DNA of 64,000 nucleotides from an uncultured Anaerolineales bacterium (GCA_937135955.1 CAKZOB010000006.1:23625-87624); one strand, 5' to 3'. Positions 54,216-63,429 are shown, numbered from the stretch's first letter. The notes: generated by a model from the letters alone, not told the origin. A program made the numbers and translations.

Positions 54216-55414
54216 ACCTGCTGCACGTCATCCCCTACTATGCGCCCGCCTGGGCCTACGGCGGGTCGGTGCGCGCGGCGACCGACCTGACACGCGCACT
54301 GGCACAAGCCGGGCACCGGGTCACCGTGCTGACCACCGACACGCTCAGCCAGGCTGAGCGCGCGCCCGTCCTGCGCGAGACACTCGACGGCGTAGAGGTG
54401 CTGCGCGTGCGCAACCTGAGCAACGCCCTGCGCGGGCGGCTCAATCTCTCCACGCCGCGCGGGATGGCCGCCGCCGCCCGCACGCTCATCGCCGAACGAC
54501 AGATTGATCTGATACACTGCCACGAACTGCGCACGGTTGAGAATCTGCGCGTGGTGCCGGTAGCAAAGGCGCTGGGCGTGCCGATCGTGGTCTCGCCACA
54601 TGGCACCCTGCCCCTCAACACCGGACGACCGACCTTCAAGCGGGCCTGGGACTGGGTGCCGGGCAGGTGGTTGTTGCTGCGCTTCGACGCCGTGATCGCG
54701 CTCACCCGCGACGAGGCGGCGGACGCGCGGGCGTTGTGGGCCGCGCGGGGCATAGACATCCCCATCTACATCGTGCCCAATGGCGTGCACCCGGACGAAT
54801 TCGCCGCGCTGCCCCCCAGGGATGCCGCCCGCACCCGCTGGAACCTGGGCGCGGGGCCGGTGGTGCTGTTCCTGGGACGGCTGCACGAGCGCAAGGGCCT
54901 GCAACGGCTGTTGCCTGCCTTCGCCGGGGCGCTGGAACAGGTGCCAGAGGCGCGCCTGCTGGTCGCCGGGCCGGACGAAGGGATGCTGGCCGCGTTGCAG
55001 GCACAGGCCCGCGCGTTGGCGCTGGAAGAGCGCGTGATCTTCACCGGCCTGCTGACCGGCCCGGCCCGCCTGGAGGCGCTGGCCGCCGCCGACCTCTTCG
55101 CGCTGCCCGCTGAAGGAGAGGGCTTCTCCATGGCCGCCCTGGAGGCGCTGGCCTGCGGGTTGCCCGTCCTGCTGACGCCCGGCTGTCACTTCCCCGAAGC
55201 GGCGGAGGCAGGGGCGGGCGTGGTCGTCCCCCGCGAGGTCGAGCCGCTGCGGGAGGCGCTGATCGCTCTGCTGGCCGATCCCGACCGCCGCGCTGCCATG
55301 AGCCAACAGGCGCGCGCTCTGATCGCCGAACGTTACACCTGGCCGCAGATCGTCGCCCAGCTCGAAGCCGCGTATGCCAGCGTGATCGCACGCGCACAGG
55401 AGACGCGCCGCTGA
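54212..55414 (+). CDS. Glycosyltransferase family 4
   Basis: A 400-residue GT-B enzyme with a GTG start overlapping the upstream stop. Landmarks are LLHVIPYYAPAWAYGGSVRA at the acceptor side, HCHELRTVENL, IVPNGVHPDEF, VVLFLGRLHERKGLQRLLPA and the nucleotide-sugar motif LPAEGEGFSMAALEALACGL with the conserved EGFxxxxLE pattern. It probably adds a sugar to a polysaccharide repeat unit on the inner membrane face. It is followed directly by a flippase gene. Confidence 0.94.
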   Translation: MNLLHVIPYYAPAWAYGGSVRAATDLTRALAQAGHRVTVLTTDTLSQAERAPVLRETLDGVEVLRVRNLSNALRGRLNLSTPRGMAAAARTLIAERQIDLIHCHELRTVENLRVVPVAKALGVPIVVSPHGTLPLNTGRPTFKRAWDWVPGRWLLLRFDAVIALTRDEAADARALWAARGIDIPIYIVPNGVHPDEFAALPPRDAARTRWNLGAGPVVLFLGRLHERKGLQRLLPAFAGALEQVPEARLLVAGPDEGMLAALQAQARALALEERVIFTGLLTGPARLEALAAADLFALPAEGEGFSMAALEALACGLPVLLTPGCHFPEAAEAGAGVVVPREVEPLREALIALLADPDRRAAMSQQARALIAERYTWPQIVAQLEAAYASVIARAQETRR

Positions 55415-56970
55415 TGGACGGTCAGCCCTCGCTCGACGCGGCCACTGCTCCGCCGCCCAACGGCCCCCTGACAGGCGCCGCCCAACGCGCCGCTCGCAAT
55501 GCCACCGCTCTGGCGCTCTCCAACATCGTTTCCAAGGGGGTGCTCTTCGCCTGGCAACTGATCCTGGCCCGCTGGCTGGGATCGGAGAACTACGGCGTCT
55601 ATGGGACGATTGGGGCGCTGATGGCCGTCGGCGCAGCGATTCCCGACTTCGGCATGGGGCTGATCGTCATCCGCGACGTGGCCAACCGCCCGCAAGACGC
55701 CAACCGCTACCTGACGGCAACCCTGGCGCTGCAACCGATCCTGGCGGCGCTTGGCTACGTTGTGCTGATCGTCGCTGCTTTCCTGTTCGGCTACGACGCA
55801 GAACTGCGCGCACTGCTAGCCTTCGCCGCGCTGAGCCTGCTGGTGGATGCGCTGGGCAACATGTGCCATAACCAACTGCTGGCGATTGAGCGCATGGTCA
55901 TCCCCGCCGCCATTGCCACCGGCCACGTGATCGCCCTGGTCATCCTGGCCGGGACCGCGCTGGCAGCGGGCGCAGGGTTGTGGGGACTGTACGCGGCCAC
56001 CCTGATCGCCGGGCTGCTGCGGGCGGCGGTCTACTGGGCGGCGCTGTGGCGGGTCGGGGCGCGGCCACAATTCCCCGTGGACTGGGGCGTAGCGCGCGGG
56101 TTGCTGATCGCCGGCTGGCCAATTGCTGTGACCTCCTTCCTGGCCCTGGCCTATCAGCACGCCGACAAACTGATCACTACCGCGGTGATCGGCACCGCGG
56201 GCACCGGTCAACTCACGGCGGGCTTCGTCATCGTCTTCGGCGTGATCGAGCTGCTGAGCACGACGGTGCTGGTGGCCGTCTTCCCGCTGATGTCGCGCAC
56301 CTACGCCAGCGGGCAGCAGCGCCTGTTCGAAGTGATGCTGGAGAAGCTGGCCTTCCTGAACCTGACGGTGAGCCTGCCCATCGCCATTTTCACCTCGCTG
56401 CTGGCGGTGCCGCTGGCGGGCTGGCTCTTCGGGGCAGACTTCACCCGCACCGCCGACGTGTTGCGCATCCTGATCTGGTATACCGTCGTCGCCATGATCT
56501 CCGCCGTCTTCGCCAAGGCACTGCTGGTGCAGGATCGGCAACGGCGGCTGATGATCATCCGCATCAGCGGGCTGCTGCTCAACATCGCGCTGTTGCTAAT
56601 CCTGTTGCCCGCGCTGCACGTGCCCGGCGCGGCGCTCGCCACGCTGATCGCCGAATCCGCCATCCTGCTGGCGGTTGTGCGCTCGTTTCGCTTCCCCGCG
56701 GACTGGTGGGCACGGGTGGTCAATCACCTGTGGCGGCTGGCGCTGGTCGGCGCGGCGACAGCAGGGGTCGTGCTGGCACTGCGGACGGTGCACCCGTTGC
56801 TGGCGGCGCTGGTTGGTGTGCCAATTTATGGAGCGTTGCTGCTGCTCAGCGGAGCATTCGCCCGCGACGACTGGGATTTGATCTACCGTCTGGCGACGGC
56901 CATGCCCGGCGGAACGCTGATCGGGCGTTGGTGGCGGCGGGAGTTGATTTCGCCGCCCTCTGGATCGTAA
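55414..56970 (+). CDS. Polysaccharide flippase (Wzx/MATE-like)
   Basis: A 518-residue membrane protein with 12 to 14 helices. The opening NATALALSNIVSKGVLFAWQ, ARWLGSENYGVYGTIGALMA and YQHADKLITTAVIGTAGTGQ are typical of O-antigen/lipid-linked oligosaccharide flippases of the MOP superfamily. The start codon overlaps the GT4 stop by one base (TGATG). It is expected to turn lipid-linked sugars across the membrane for the linked glycosyltransferases. Confidence 0.93.
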   Translation: MDGQPSLDAATAPPPNGPLTGAAQRAARNATALALSNIVSKGVLFAWQLILARWLGSENYGVYGTIGALMAVGAAIPDFGMGLIVIRDVANRPQDANRYLTATLALQPILAALGYVVLIVAAFLFGYDAELRALLAFAALSLLVDALGNMCHNQLLAIERMVIPAAIATGHVIALVILAGTALAAGAGLWGLYAATLIAGLLRAAVYWAALWRVGARPQFPVDWGVARGLLIAGWPIAVTSFLALAYQHADKLITTAVIGTAGTGQLTAGFVIVFGVIELLSTTVLVAVFPLMSRTYASGQQRLFEVMLEKLAFLNLTVSLPIAIFTSLLAVPLAGWLFGADFTRTADVLRILIWYTVVAMISAVFAKALLVQDRQRRLMIIRISGLLLNIALLLILLPALHVPGAALATLIAESAILLAVVRSFRFPADWWARVVNHLWRLALVGAATAGVVLALRTVHPLLAALVGVPIYGALLLLSGAFARDDWDLIYRLATAMPGGTLIGRWWRRELISPPSGS

Positions 56971-57011
56971 AATCCCGACAGCGGGCAGGGGTGTCGAGAA
57001 CAGGTGATGCA

Positions 57012-57815
57012 ATGGCTGGCATAGTTGGCACTGCACGCTCCGCCAGGGCATCTGGCGCGGGCGGGGGTAGACTGTTGTACGCGCGACTCTTGCTGACGGC
57101 CTCGTTGTTGTTGGGCGCGCTTGCCGCTCCCCGCGCTCATGCCCAGGACTCTGCCAGTCAGCTTTGCCAGGATTATCCGCAATTCTGCGTGCCGAGGGTA
57201 GGGCGCGCGGGCGCGCCCGCGGCGCAGGGGAGCGCTTCTGGCTGGCAGGCTGCCGGTGCCGTGCGTGGCATGACACCGGACGGATACTTCTTCATCGGCG
57301 ATCCAGCAGCTCCCGCACAATTCATGCTCTTCTACAGTTTCACCTGCATTCATTGCAGCGGCTACTACAAGATCGAACTCCTGCCTTTTATCCGCGACTA
57401 TGTGCTCTCTGGCGGGCAGGCAGCTCTTCGCGTTGCCATCCTTTCCTTCTCCATGCAGCCCTATTCAGACAATGCCGCGCTGGGGGCTATCTGTGCGGCT
57501 GAGCAGGGGGCGTTCTGGGAGATGCAGCACGAGCTGCTCTACCGCGGTAGCGCGGATGGCCCGACGGTAGCCTTCGAGCTTCAGGCCCTTGAGGGAGTCG
57601 CCCGCGAACTGGGCCTGGATACCGACCGATTCATGACCTGCATTCAGACGGGACAGTACCGATTTCTGCTGGATCGCTATAGAATGATGGCGCTCGATGC
57701 GGGGGTTTCTGCGACGCCTACCTTGCTCTTTCGTCTCGATAACTCCTCGTTGTGGGAAAAAACCGCTCGCAGTTACTCTAACCTGGCGCAGATCGTCGCC
57801 GAAGCGCAACGCTAA
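57012..57815 (+). CDS. DsbA/BdbD-like thiol oxidoreductase
   Basis: A 267-residue exported thioredoxin-fold protein. The signal peptide is LLYARLLLTASLLLGALAAP with a likely cut after AHA. The active site is FYSFTCIHCSGYYK (CIHC), and the cis-Pro loop reads VSATPTLLF. Helical residues between (AEQGAFWEMQHELLYRG) match thioredoxin_4/BdbD proteins. It would form or reshuffle disulfides in exported proteins. It lies 41 nt past the flippase gene, with an AGGTG ribosome site. Confidence 0.93.
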   Translation: MAGIVGTARSARASGAGGGRLLYARLLLTASLLLGALAAPRAHAQDSASQLCQDYPQFCVPRVGRAGAPAAQGSASGWQAAGAVRGMTPDGYFFIGDPAAPAQFMLFYSFTCIHCSGYYKIELLPFIRDYVLSGGQAALRVAILSFSMQPYSDNAALGAICAAEQGAFWEMQHELLYRGSADGPTVAFELQALEGVARELGLDTDRFMTCIQTGQYRFLLDRYRMMALDAGVSATPTLLFRLDNSSLWEKTARSYSNLAQIVAEAQR

Positions 57816-57836
57816 TTCTCCCTGCTGCCGGGTGCA

Positions 57837-57866
57837 TTGACAGCAATTGGACAGCCCATCTATAAT
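57837..57866 (+). promoter_or_regulatory. Consensus sigma-70-type promoter of the IclR gene
   Basis: TTGACA (57837-57842), 18-nt spacer, TATAAT (57861-57866): both hexamers match the consensus exactly. Confidence 0.85.
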
Positions 57867-57877
57867 CTTAAAAAGGT

Positions 57878-57911
57878 ATTTCAGATATCGAAATCATCCT
57901 GAATTTCGAAA
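57878..57911. promoter_or_regulatory. Probable IclR autoregulatory site
   Basis: ATTTCAGATATCGAAAT (57878-57894, near-perfect palindrome) and TTTCGAAA (57904-57911) lie just after the promoter. ATTTC/GAAAT words are typical of IclR-type operators. Confidence 0.6.
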
Positions 57912-57934
57912 CAATCTGAGGTGAGGATATCACT

Positions 57935-58708
57935 TTGACCGCGAACGATGACATTAGTACCACTGCCCTGAAGGCATTGCGGGTGCTCGAAGCCGTCGCC
58001 GCATCCTCGCATCCTGTCAGCCTGTCGGACGTAGCGCAGGCGCTGTCCCTCGATAAGAGCACCACGTATCGGATGCTCAACACGCTGGCTGGCGCGGGCT
58101 ATGTCGTGCGCGATGACGCCTCGAAGCGCTACAGCCTGAGCTACAAGGTAGTGATGCTCAGCCGCAATCTGCTGGCCGAGAACGAGACATCGCGGCTCAG
58201 TCGCCAGGTCTTGGAAGAACTGACGGCTGTCACCGGTGAGACGGTCTATCTCAACGTGCTAGATGGCTTTCAGACGGTAGTCATCCAGAAGGTCAAAGGC
58301 AGCCAATTGGTCGCGGTAGATTTTCAGATCGGCGACCGTTCTGAGTTGCACTCCACCTCGATCGGAAAGGCGCTGCTGGCTTTCCAGGATGTGCGCTTCA
58401 TCGAGCAAGTGATCGCCGCCGGTCTGCCCAAGAGGGCCAGCAACACCATCACCGATCCCCAGGCCTTTCGCCAGGAGATGCAGCGCATCCGCTCTCAAGG
58501 CTATGCCCTGGACGACCGCGAGTTCTCGGACAACATGCGCTGCATAGCCGCTCCCATCTTCGAGCATGGGGGGCGTGTGCGGATGGGCATCAGCATTTCC
58601 GGGCCAGACACGCGCTTCACGCTCGGCAAGCTGGAAGAATTGAAAGGCCCCCTGCTAAAAGCCGTTTGGTCGCTTTCGGAGCGGTTGGGCGGAACCCCCT
58701 GGAAGTAA
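57935..58708 (+). CDS. IclR-family transcriptional regulator
   Basis: A 257-residue regulator. The winged helix (VSLSDVAQALSLDKSTTYRM, then YVVRDDASKRYSLSYKVVML) is followed by the IclR effector domain (GETVYLNVLDGFQTVVIQKV, LHSTSIGKALLAF, NMRCIAAPIFEHGGRVRMGI). It uses a TTG start after GAGGATATCAC. The usual catabolic target genes of IclR proteins are not adjacent, so it may be a solitary, self-regulated gene. Confidence 0.95.
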   Translation: MTANDDISTTALKALRVLEAVAASSHPVSLSDVAQALSLDKSTTYRMLNTLAGAGYVVRDDASKRYSLSYKVVMLSRNLLAENETSRLSRQVLEELTAVTGETVYLNVLDGFQTVVIQKVKGSQLVAVDFQIGDRSELHSTSIGKALLAFQDVRFIEQVIAAGLPKRASNTITDPQAFRQEMQRIRSQGYALDDREFSDNMRCIAAPIFEHGGRVRMGISISGPDTRFTLGKLEELKGPLLKAVWSLSERLGGTPWK

Positions 58709-59104
58709 AGCTCCTCGTATCCCGTCTTTCGTCAAGAAGTGCACCGCTGCGGTCCCAGAGGGTGGGGAGGAAAACGCGGTGAACTGATTCAAACTTTTGC
58801 AATTACGACTGGCTCAAGCGACCCCGTGGCAGGCACCAGCGCGCTCCTCGCTCGCCGCGCTGAGGTTCACCAGGCCGTCTTCGAGTATCCTGAAGTCTGA
58901 TACAATCGCCAACGGCTGCACTTGTCTTTGAGCTACGGTCGGCCTCGCTTCACGACAGCACCGAGTGCCCGTATCAGGGCTATCGTAACCTGGGCAAACG
59001 CCCCTGCGGTACCCTTCACGTCTACTAGGAAACTGCTCGCCAAGAAGCCCGGTAGTACATCTGGCGTGAGCTTTCGTGAAAGGCACCTATAACACCCTCA
59101 GAGC
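58709..59104. other. Gene-free region
   Basis: About 400 bp with no supported gene. A short open stretch (FELRSASLHDSTECPYQGYR, plus strand, near 58926-58985) looks protein-like but has no start codon or ribosome site and soon ends at a stop; it could be a remnant. No RNA gene signature was recognised. Confidence 0.4.
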
Positions 59105-59133
59105 TTGACTCGTGCTGCAAAGGATGGTATCAT
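59105..59133 (+). promoter_or_regulatory. Promoter of the ArsR-type operon
   Basis: TTGACT (59105-59110), 17-nt spacer, TATCAT (59128-59133). Confidence 0.7.
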
Positions 59134-59139
59134 GTTGTT

Positions 59140-59155
59140 ATGATTGCTCAATCAT
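59140..59155. promoter_or_regulatory. Operator palindrome of the ArsR-type operon
   Basis: ATGATTG-CT-CAATCAT is a perfect 7-bp inverted repeat at the predicted start of transcription, a likely site for the ArsR-type regulator encoded downstream. Confidence 0.65.
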
Positions 59156-59186
59156 GCAATCGCGCAAATTAGCAACGGAGGACAGC

Positions 59187-59636
59187 ATGATCCGCTTGTC
59201 CGGCGTGTTCGAGGTCGCCTCTGGCTTCGTCCCCGCCCCTGTTCTTTGCAGTCCGCTGCAAGTCCTGGTCGTTGACCGCGTCAACGGCCCGGCAGATGTC
59301 CTGTTCGACGCCGTCCGCCTGCTGATGGGATCGGCGGTCGAGATCACCCTGGTAGCCGAGCCTGGCGATGCGCTGCATGCCCTGGACGCCTGGGCATTCG
59401 ATCTGCTGGTTGTCGGGCTGGACGCTCAGCGCCCGCTACAGATGGCGCTCTTGCCGCACCTGCGGGCGCGCGCCCCTCAGACGCCGCTCCTGGTCATCAG
59501 CCGCGCCATGTCCGACGAGACCGCGCAGCGCGCCCGGCGTTTTGGAGCAATGGACGCGCTGGAACTGCCGCAGTGCGCCGCCGACCTCAGGGCCTTGATC
59601 GCCCGGCTCTGGCAGGAATATCAGCTCGCCGCGTGA
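59187..59636 (+). CDS. Degenerate receiver-like protein
   Basis: A 149-residue protein with the beta-alpha order of a response-regulator receiver (LQVLVVDRVNGPADVLFDAV ... FDLLVVGLDA ... PLLVISRAMSDETAQRARRF ... DALELPQCA). The phosphoacceptor position in the third strand (FDLLVVGLD) is Gly, the acidic pocket is reduced to one Asp and the Lys is absent, so it should not be phosphorylated in the usual way. ATG 59187 has a GGAGG ribosome site. It is the first gene of an operon with an ArsR-type regulator and may act as a protein partner. Confidence 0.75.
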   Translation: MIRLSGVFEVASGFVPAPVLCSPLQVLVVDRVNGPADVLFDAVRLLMGSAVEITLVAEPGDALHALDAWAFDLLVVGLDAQRPLQMALLPHLRARAPQTPLLVISRAMSDETAQRARRFGAMDALELPQCAADLRALIARLWQEYQLAA

Positions 59637-59714
59637 GTGCCCGCGGCCATTGACAGGCATCGCGCACGCCTTTACTATCTAAAGCAGCCGTTCACCTGGT
59701 GGAAGAAAGAACCC

Positions 59715-60776
59715 ATGCCCCTGGAAGTCATCGAAAGCACCGACCCACTGGCCAACCTGATCCGCTTCGAGACCTCGGCGGTCTTCGAGATGCTGATCAG
59801 CCTCAATATTCTGTTGACGCCAGAACGTCGGCCAGAATGGTGTGCACAGGCGCGGGCGGCGCTCGCCCCCGACCTGCTGGCCGAGCTGGAAGCGGTCTAT
59901 GGGCCGTACTGGAACGGGTTTTTCTTCTTCGAGCTGGCGCTTGACTACCCCGATCATCACGATGTGCCCGGTTTCATCCATCATGTGCGCACCATGTCGC
60001 CGGAGCGCTTCGTCTTCTATATAGTGGGGCGCATCGTGCCTCCCGAAGTGATCGCCGCCACAGGCATGGATGTAGACAGATTGAGCGCTGCGCTGGATGC
60101 CACCCCTTATGAGCAGGGCTGTATCTGCCGCGAAGTGCCCATGGAAGCCATCCTGGCCGACGTGCCGGGTTTTCAGGCGCGGCTGACCAACCTGTGGCAA
60201 CGCTACTGGGATGAGTTCTTCCACACGCAGATTCCCGCGCTACGCCCGCATTGGGAACAGGGGCTGCAGGACAAGCGCGTCCTGCTGTCCCGTCTGGGCG
60301 GCATGGGGCTGTTCGAGCACGTCACCGGGCGGAGCGAACTGATGCCGCCGCTGCCTGCCGACTACCCGGTGCGCGAAGTGGTGTTCATCCCCATCTACCT
60401 GGCTGGTTCGCCCGTTTATATGTTCTACGGCTACGGCAACATCACCGTGCTGTTCGACAGCGAGCGCACCGAGGCGCGCATGGCACAGATCGCCCAGAAT
60501 AAAGAACGCGCGCTGGAAATCCTGAAGGCGCTCAGCGACAGTTCGCGCCTGGACATTCTGCGCCTGATCGCCCAGCAGGAAGGCCGCATGAACGGCAAAC
60601 GCATCGCGGCCAAGCTCAACCTGTCGGCGTCCGCCGTCTCGCGGCACCTGACGCAGTTGCGCGACGCGGGCGTGATCGTCGAAGAGACGCGCGATAACCG
60701 CAACATCACCTACCGCCTGCAACGCGAAACGCTCACCACCCTGCCCGACCGTCTGCTGGATTTCCTGTATCACTGA
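59715..60776 (+). CDS. ArsR-type regulator with large N-terminal domain
   Basis: A 353-residue protein. The last 90 residues are an ArsR/SmtB winged helix (ALEILKALSDSSRLDILRLI, then GKRIAAKLNLSASAVSRHLT). The first 250 residues form a helical DUF5937-like sensor region (VFEMLISLNILLTPERRPEW, YWNGFFFFELALDYPDHHDV) seen in Chloroflexota and Firmicutes proteins of this architecture. The metal-binding ELCVCDL motif of arsenic sensors is absent, so the signal is not arsenite. ATG 59715 has a GGAAGAAAG site. It probably represses its own operon at 59140-59155. Confidence 0.92.
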   Translation: MPLEVIESTDPLANLIRFETSAVFEMLISLNILLTPERRPEWCAQARAALAPDLLAELEAVYGPYWNGFFFFELALDYPDHHDVPGFIHHVRTMSPERFVFYIVGRIVPPEVIAATGMDVDRLSAALDATPYEQGCICREVPMEAILADVPGFQARLTNLWQRYWDEFFHTQIPALRPHWEQGLQDKRVLLSRLGGMGLFEHVTGRSELMPPLPADYPVREVVFIPIYLAGSPVYMFYGYGNITVLFDSERTEARMAQIAQNKERALEILKALSDSSRLDILRLIAQQEGRMNGKRIAAKLNLSASAVSRHLTQLRDAGVIVEETRDNRNITYRLQRETLTTLPDRLLDFLYH

Positions 60777-60804
60777 GCGGGGGAAGAGTTCGATAGGCGC
60801 GACG

Positions 60805-60834
60805 AGCCGTGCGTTCCTCATGCACGGCTTTTTT
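60805..60834 (+). terminator. Rho-independent terminator of the ArsR-type operon
   Basis: AGCCGTGC (60805-60812) and GCACGGCT (60822-60829) with a 9-nt loop, followed by TTTTT. Confidence 0.92.
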
Positions 60835-60854
60835 GCGTCCCGCGGGCAGGGCGT

Positions 60855-62273
60855 TCATTTGAGAGCAGGCGTCGGCGTGCGCGTATAGCGTGGCGGCAGG
60901 AAAGGCGTCGGCGTCGGCGACCAGGTGGGCGTGAAAGAAGCGGTCGGCGTAGGGGTAGGCGTCAGGGTCGGCGACGGCGTAGGGGTGTGCGTCGCCGAGG
61001 GCGTGTGCGTCGCTGACGGGGTGAAGGTGGCCGTAGGTGAGGCGGTGGCGCTGGGGGTGAGGGTTGGCGTCCCGCTGGGGGTGGGCGTGCCCGATGGCGC
61101 GGGTGTCACGCTGGGCGTCGCGGAAGGTGTGGCCGTGGGTAGTGGCAGAGTCGGCGTCGGCGTGGCAGTGAACGGCGGCGGCAGAGTGGCGGTGACCGTG
61201 GGCGACAGGCCCGGCAGCGGCGTGATGGTGATCGTCTCCAACAAGCTGAGGTCGCCCGGATCGAGCGGCAGGGTCGGCGTCGGCGGGGCGGGCGTGGCGC
61301 TAAACAACAACGTCGCCCCCTCCGGCGACGCTGTCTGCCCTGCGGCGGCTATGGCGTCAGACGCAGGAAGCGTGCTGCTGAGGGTATCCCCGGCAGGCGT
61401 GGGCACCTCCACACCCGCCAGGCTGAAAGTGTAGTCGAACAGCTCTCCGCGCGCCCCCAACACACCCTGCGGCTGATTATTGACGGTCAGGCGCAGGCCG
61501 GCAGCGTTGTTGGTGCGCACGCTCACGCTCTGCTGACCGGTGTAGTTGAGGATTTCGCCGGTGCGGGCCAGGCCCTCATATTGCACCACGCCATCGGTGA
61601 CGATGCGCACCCAACTGGGCTGCGCGATCTCGATCAACACGTTGACGCTGGTGCCGGTGATGGTCGGCGGGCTGAAGGGCGTCTCCGGCGCAGCGGGCGC
61701 AGCGGGCGTCTCACCCTCTTGCGGGGCGGTTTCGGCGACTGCCTCAGTGGGGGTAGACACAGGGGTATCGGCGGCTGGGGTGAGAGGAGCGCCACCCGCC
61801 AGACCCGACTGAGTTGGCGTGCTCCGCGTTTCGACCAGGCTGTCAATCAGGCGCGTGCCACCCAGAATCAGCGCGATGACGATCGCGCCAGAGAGTACAA
61901 CGGCCAGCGCATTGCCCAGCACACCGCGGCGGGCGCGTCCGCGGCGCGGCGCAGCCTTTGTCGGAGTTGGTGGAACAGGCCAGCCGTTTCTCTCGGACGT
62001 GGCGCGCTTGGCGCGGCGGGCTTTGCGTCCCTGGTTGGCTGTTTCGTTCTTTAGCTCGCGCAGCAGCAGGTCGAGGTCCAGGCCCAGGAAACGCGCGTAA
62101 TTGCGCAGAAAGCCCTGCACCTGCACGGGCGTCATGTTCGAATAGTCGCCCGCTTCGAGCGCTTCGAGATGCCTGGCGCGGATGCGGGTGGCTTGCTCTG
62201 CATCGGCCAGGGTCAGCTCTTTGGCTTCGCGGGCCGCGCGCAAGCGCTGACCCAGCGCCTGTGGATCGCTCAC
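60855..62273 (-). CDS. RodZ-like helix-turn-helix membrane protein with Pro/Thr tail
   Basis: A 472-residue protein. Residues 5-70 are the cytoplasmic HTH_25 domain ([33 protein letters not shown]); a basic stretch leads to a membrane helix near 120-142 ([20 protein letters not shown]). An extracytoplasmic DUF4115-type domain follows ([20 protein letters not shown] ... [18 protein letters not shown]). The last 160 residues are Pro/Thr/Ser repeats such as [18 protein letters not shown], probably a flexible cell-wall spacer. RodZ links the MreB cytoskeleton to cell-wall synthesis; that role is inferred. The Pro/Thr tail is unusual for the family outside Chloroflexota. Confidence 0.9.
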   Translation of the reverse strand: MSDPQALGQRLRAAREAKELTLADAEQATRIRARHLEALEAGDYSNMTPVQVQGFLRNYARFLGLDLDLLLRELKNETANQGRKARRAKRATSERNGWPVPPTPTKAAPRRGRARRGVLGNALAVVLSGAIVIALILGGTRLIDSLVETRSTPTQSGLAGGAPLTPAADTPVSTPTEAVAETAPQEGETPAAPAAPETPFSPPTITGTSVNVLIEIAQPSWVRIVTDGVVQYEGLARTGEILNYTGQQSVSVRTNNAAGLRLTVNNQPQGVLGARGELFDYTFSLAGVEVPTPAGDTLSSTLPASDAIAAAGQTASPEGATLLFSATPAPPTPTLPLDPGDLSLLETITITPLPGLSPTVTATLPPPFTATPTPTLPLPTATPSATPSVTPAPSGTPTPSGTPTLTPSATASPTATFTPSATHTPSATHTPTPSPTLTPTPTPTASFTPTWSPTPTPFLPPRYTRTPTPALK

Positions 62274-62320
62274 GCTGACTGCTCCGAACCTCTCACGGGA
62301 TACGCACCGCCGACTATAGC

Positions 62321-62350
62321 AAAAAGCGGGTGAACGTCAAATTCACCCGC
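62321..62350 (-). terminator. Rho-independent terminator after the rplI operon
   Basis: On the minus strand GCGGGTGAA and TTCACCCGC enclose a 7-nt loop and are followed by TTTTT, 75 nt past the zinc-ribbon gene. Confidence 0.9.
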
Positions 62351-62424
62351 CCGCTCCTGACACATTTTGCCTCAGGGCGCGGGTTTTCCCCTCGCCCCGC
62401 CCCAGCGCACACCCTCACACCCTG

Positions 62425-62757
62425 TCAGGACACCGACAACAGAGCCTTCAGGTCGCCCGTGAACTGACGCAGGAAAACACGCCACTCCCGCACGTCCTGC
62501 GCCGTTAGCGGCGGCAGAGGCGGGATAGCGTCGGGCGATTCCAGGTGTTCGTAGGGCGGGCCGTCGTAAGCCTCGATGATACGCTGCGCAGTGCAGGTTG
62601 GGCACGTTGCTCGCAGCAACCACTGCTCGTGGTGATGCTGCGTCACCTGCACATCCTCCGCGCTGTACCCAGTGCCGCAAGAGTGACAGGCCAGATGCCT
62701 GGTCACAAAGGCGATCAACTCAAAGGCCGCGCCGGATTGCGCATCATCCCCACGCAT
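62425..62757 (-). CDS. Small zinc-ribbon protein
   Basis: A 110-residue protein with a Cys4 zinc knuckle, CHSCG and CPTCT separated by 26 residues (LACHSCGTGYSAEDVQVTQH ... RATCPTCTAQR). The C-terminal half is acidic and Pro-rich, then helical (DVREWRVFLRQFTGDLKALL). It lies 24 nt after the ribosomal protein L9 gene on the same strand. The function is unknown. Confidence 0.75.
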   Translation of the reverse strand: MRGDDAQSGAAFELIAFVTRHLACHSCGTGYSAEDVQVTQHHHEQWLLRATCPTCTAQRIIEAYDGPPYEHLESPDAIPPLPPLTAQDVREWRVFLRQFTGDLKALLSVS

Positions 62758-62781
62758 AGACGAGTGACCGTGCGGACACGG

Positions 62782-63363
62782 TCAGTCTGCCAGCGTCTCG
62801 TCAGCCGCCACTTCATCGGCGGAGACTTCGCTGGCAGATTCCTCCTCTGCGATCGTGCTGACAGTCTGAATGCCCTGCAGACTTTCTACTGGCTGTCCCG
62901 CCAGATAGGCTGGCACTTCCTCTTCGCGGATCACCACGATGCGCAGCACTGGCGAGATATGCGCGCCCAGGCGTACCGGCACTTCGTGAATGCCCAGTTC
63001 GCGGATAGGGCGCTCGCTGATACGGCGACGGTTGATGTCCACGCCAGTTTTCTCGCGCAGCGCATCGGCGATGTCGCGGGTGGTGATAGAGCCATACAGC
63101 TTGCGGTTCTTGCCAGCCTTGACGCCGAAGACCAGTTCCACGCCGTGAATCTTCTGCGCGGCCTCGTTTTCCATGGCGCGCAGTTCTTCGCGGTGCTTGG
63201 CCGCCGACTGGATCAGGTGCTGATTGGCACGCAGCGCGCCGGGTGTCGCCTTGACTGCCAAGCCACGGGGGATAAGGTAATTGCGGGCGAAACCGTCCGC
63301 TACTTCCACCACATCGCCGGCGACCCCGTGCTTGTAGACGTATTCTTTGAGTATGACCTTCAT
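62782..63363 (-). CDS. rplI: 50S ribosomal protein L9
   Basis: A 193-residue L9, which binds 23S rRNA domain V. The start MKVILKEYVYKHGVAGDVVE and FARNYLIPRGLAVKAT form the N-terminal domain; a long helix (KHREELRAMENEAAQKIHGV) joins it to the C-terminal domain (LYGSITTRDIADALREKTGV). The protein exceeds the usual 150 residues because of an acidic tail (EEESASEVSADEVAADETLA). ATG 63363 has a GAGGAAAC site. rpsF, ssb and rpsR, common neighbours, are not seen; the CRISPR array begins about 70 nt upstream of its start. Confidence 0.97.
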   Translation of the reverse strand: MKVILKEYVYKHGVAGDVVEVADGFARNYLIPRGLAVKATPGALRANQHLIQSAAKHREELRAMENEAAQKIHGVELVFGVKAGKNRKLYGSITTRDIADALREKTGVDINRRRISERPIRELGIHEVPVRLGAHISPVLRIVVIREEEVPAYLAGQPVESLQGIQTVSTIAEEESASEVSADEVAADETLAD

Positions 63364-63429
63364 CTTCTGTTTCCTCACCCAGGGTTGGTGCAGGGCGCTA
63401 TCATACCGCAATCCCTGGCTGAAATCCAG

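Noticed and set aside
58814..59086. A 90-codon minus-strand frame in the gap after the IclR gene
   Set aside because: No ribosome site, odd composition and no recognisable domain; left as unexplained sequence.
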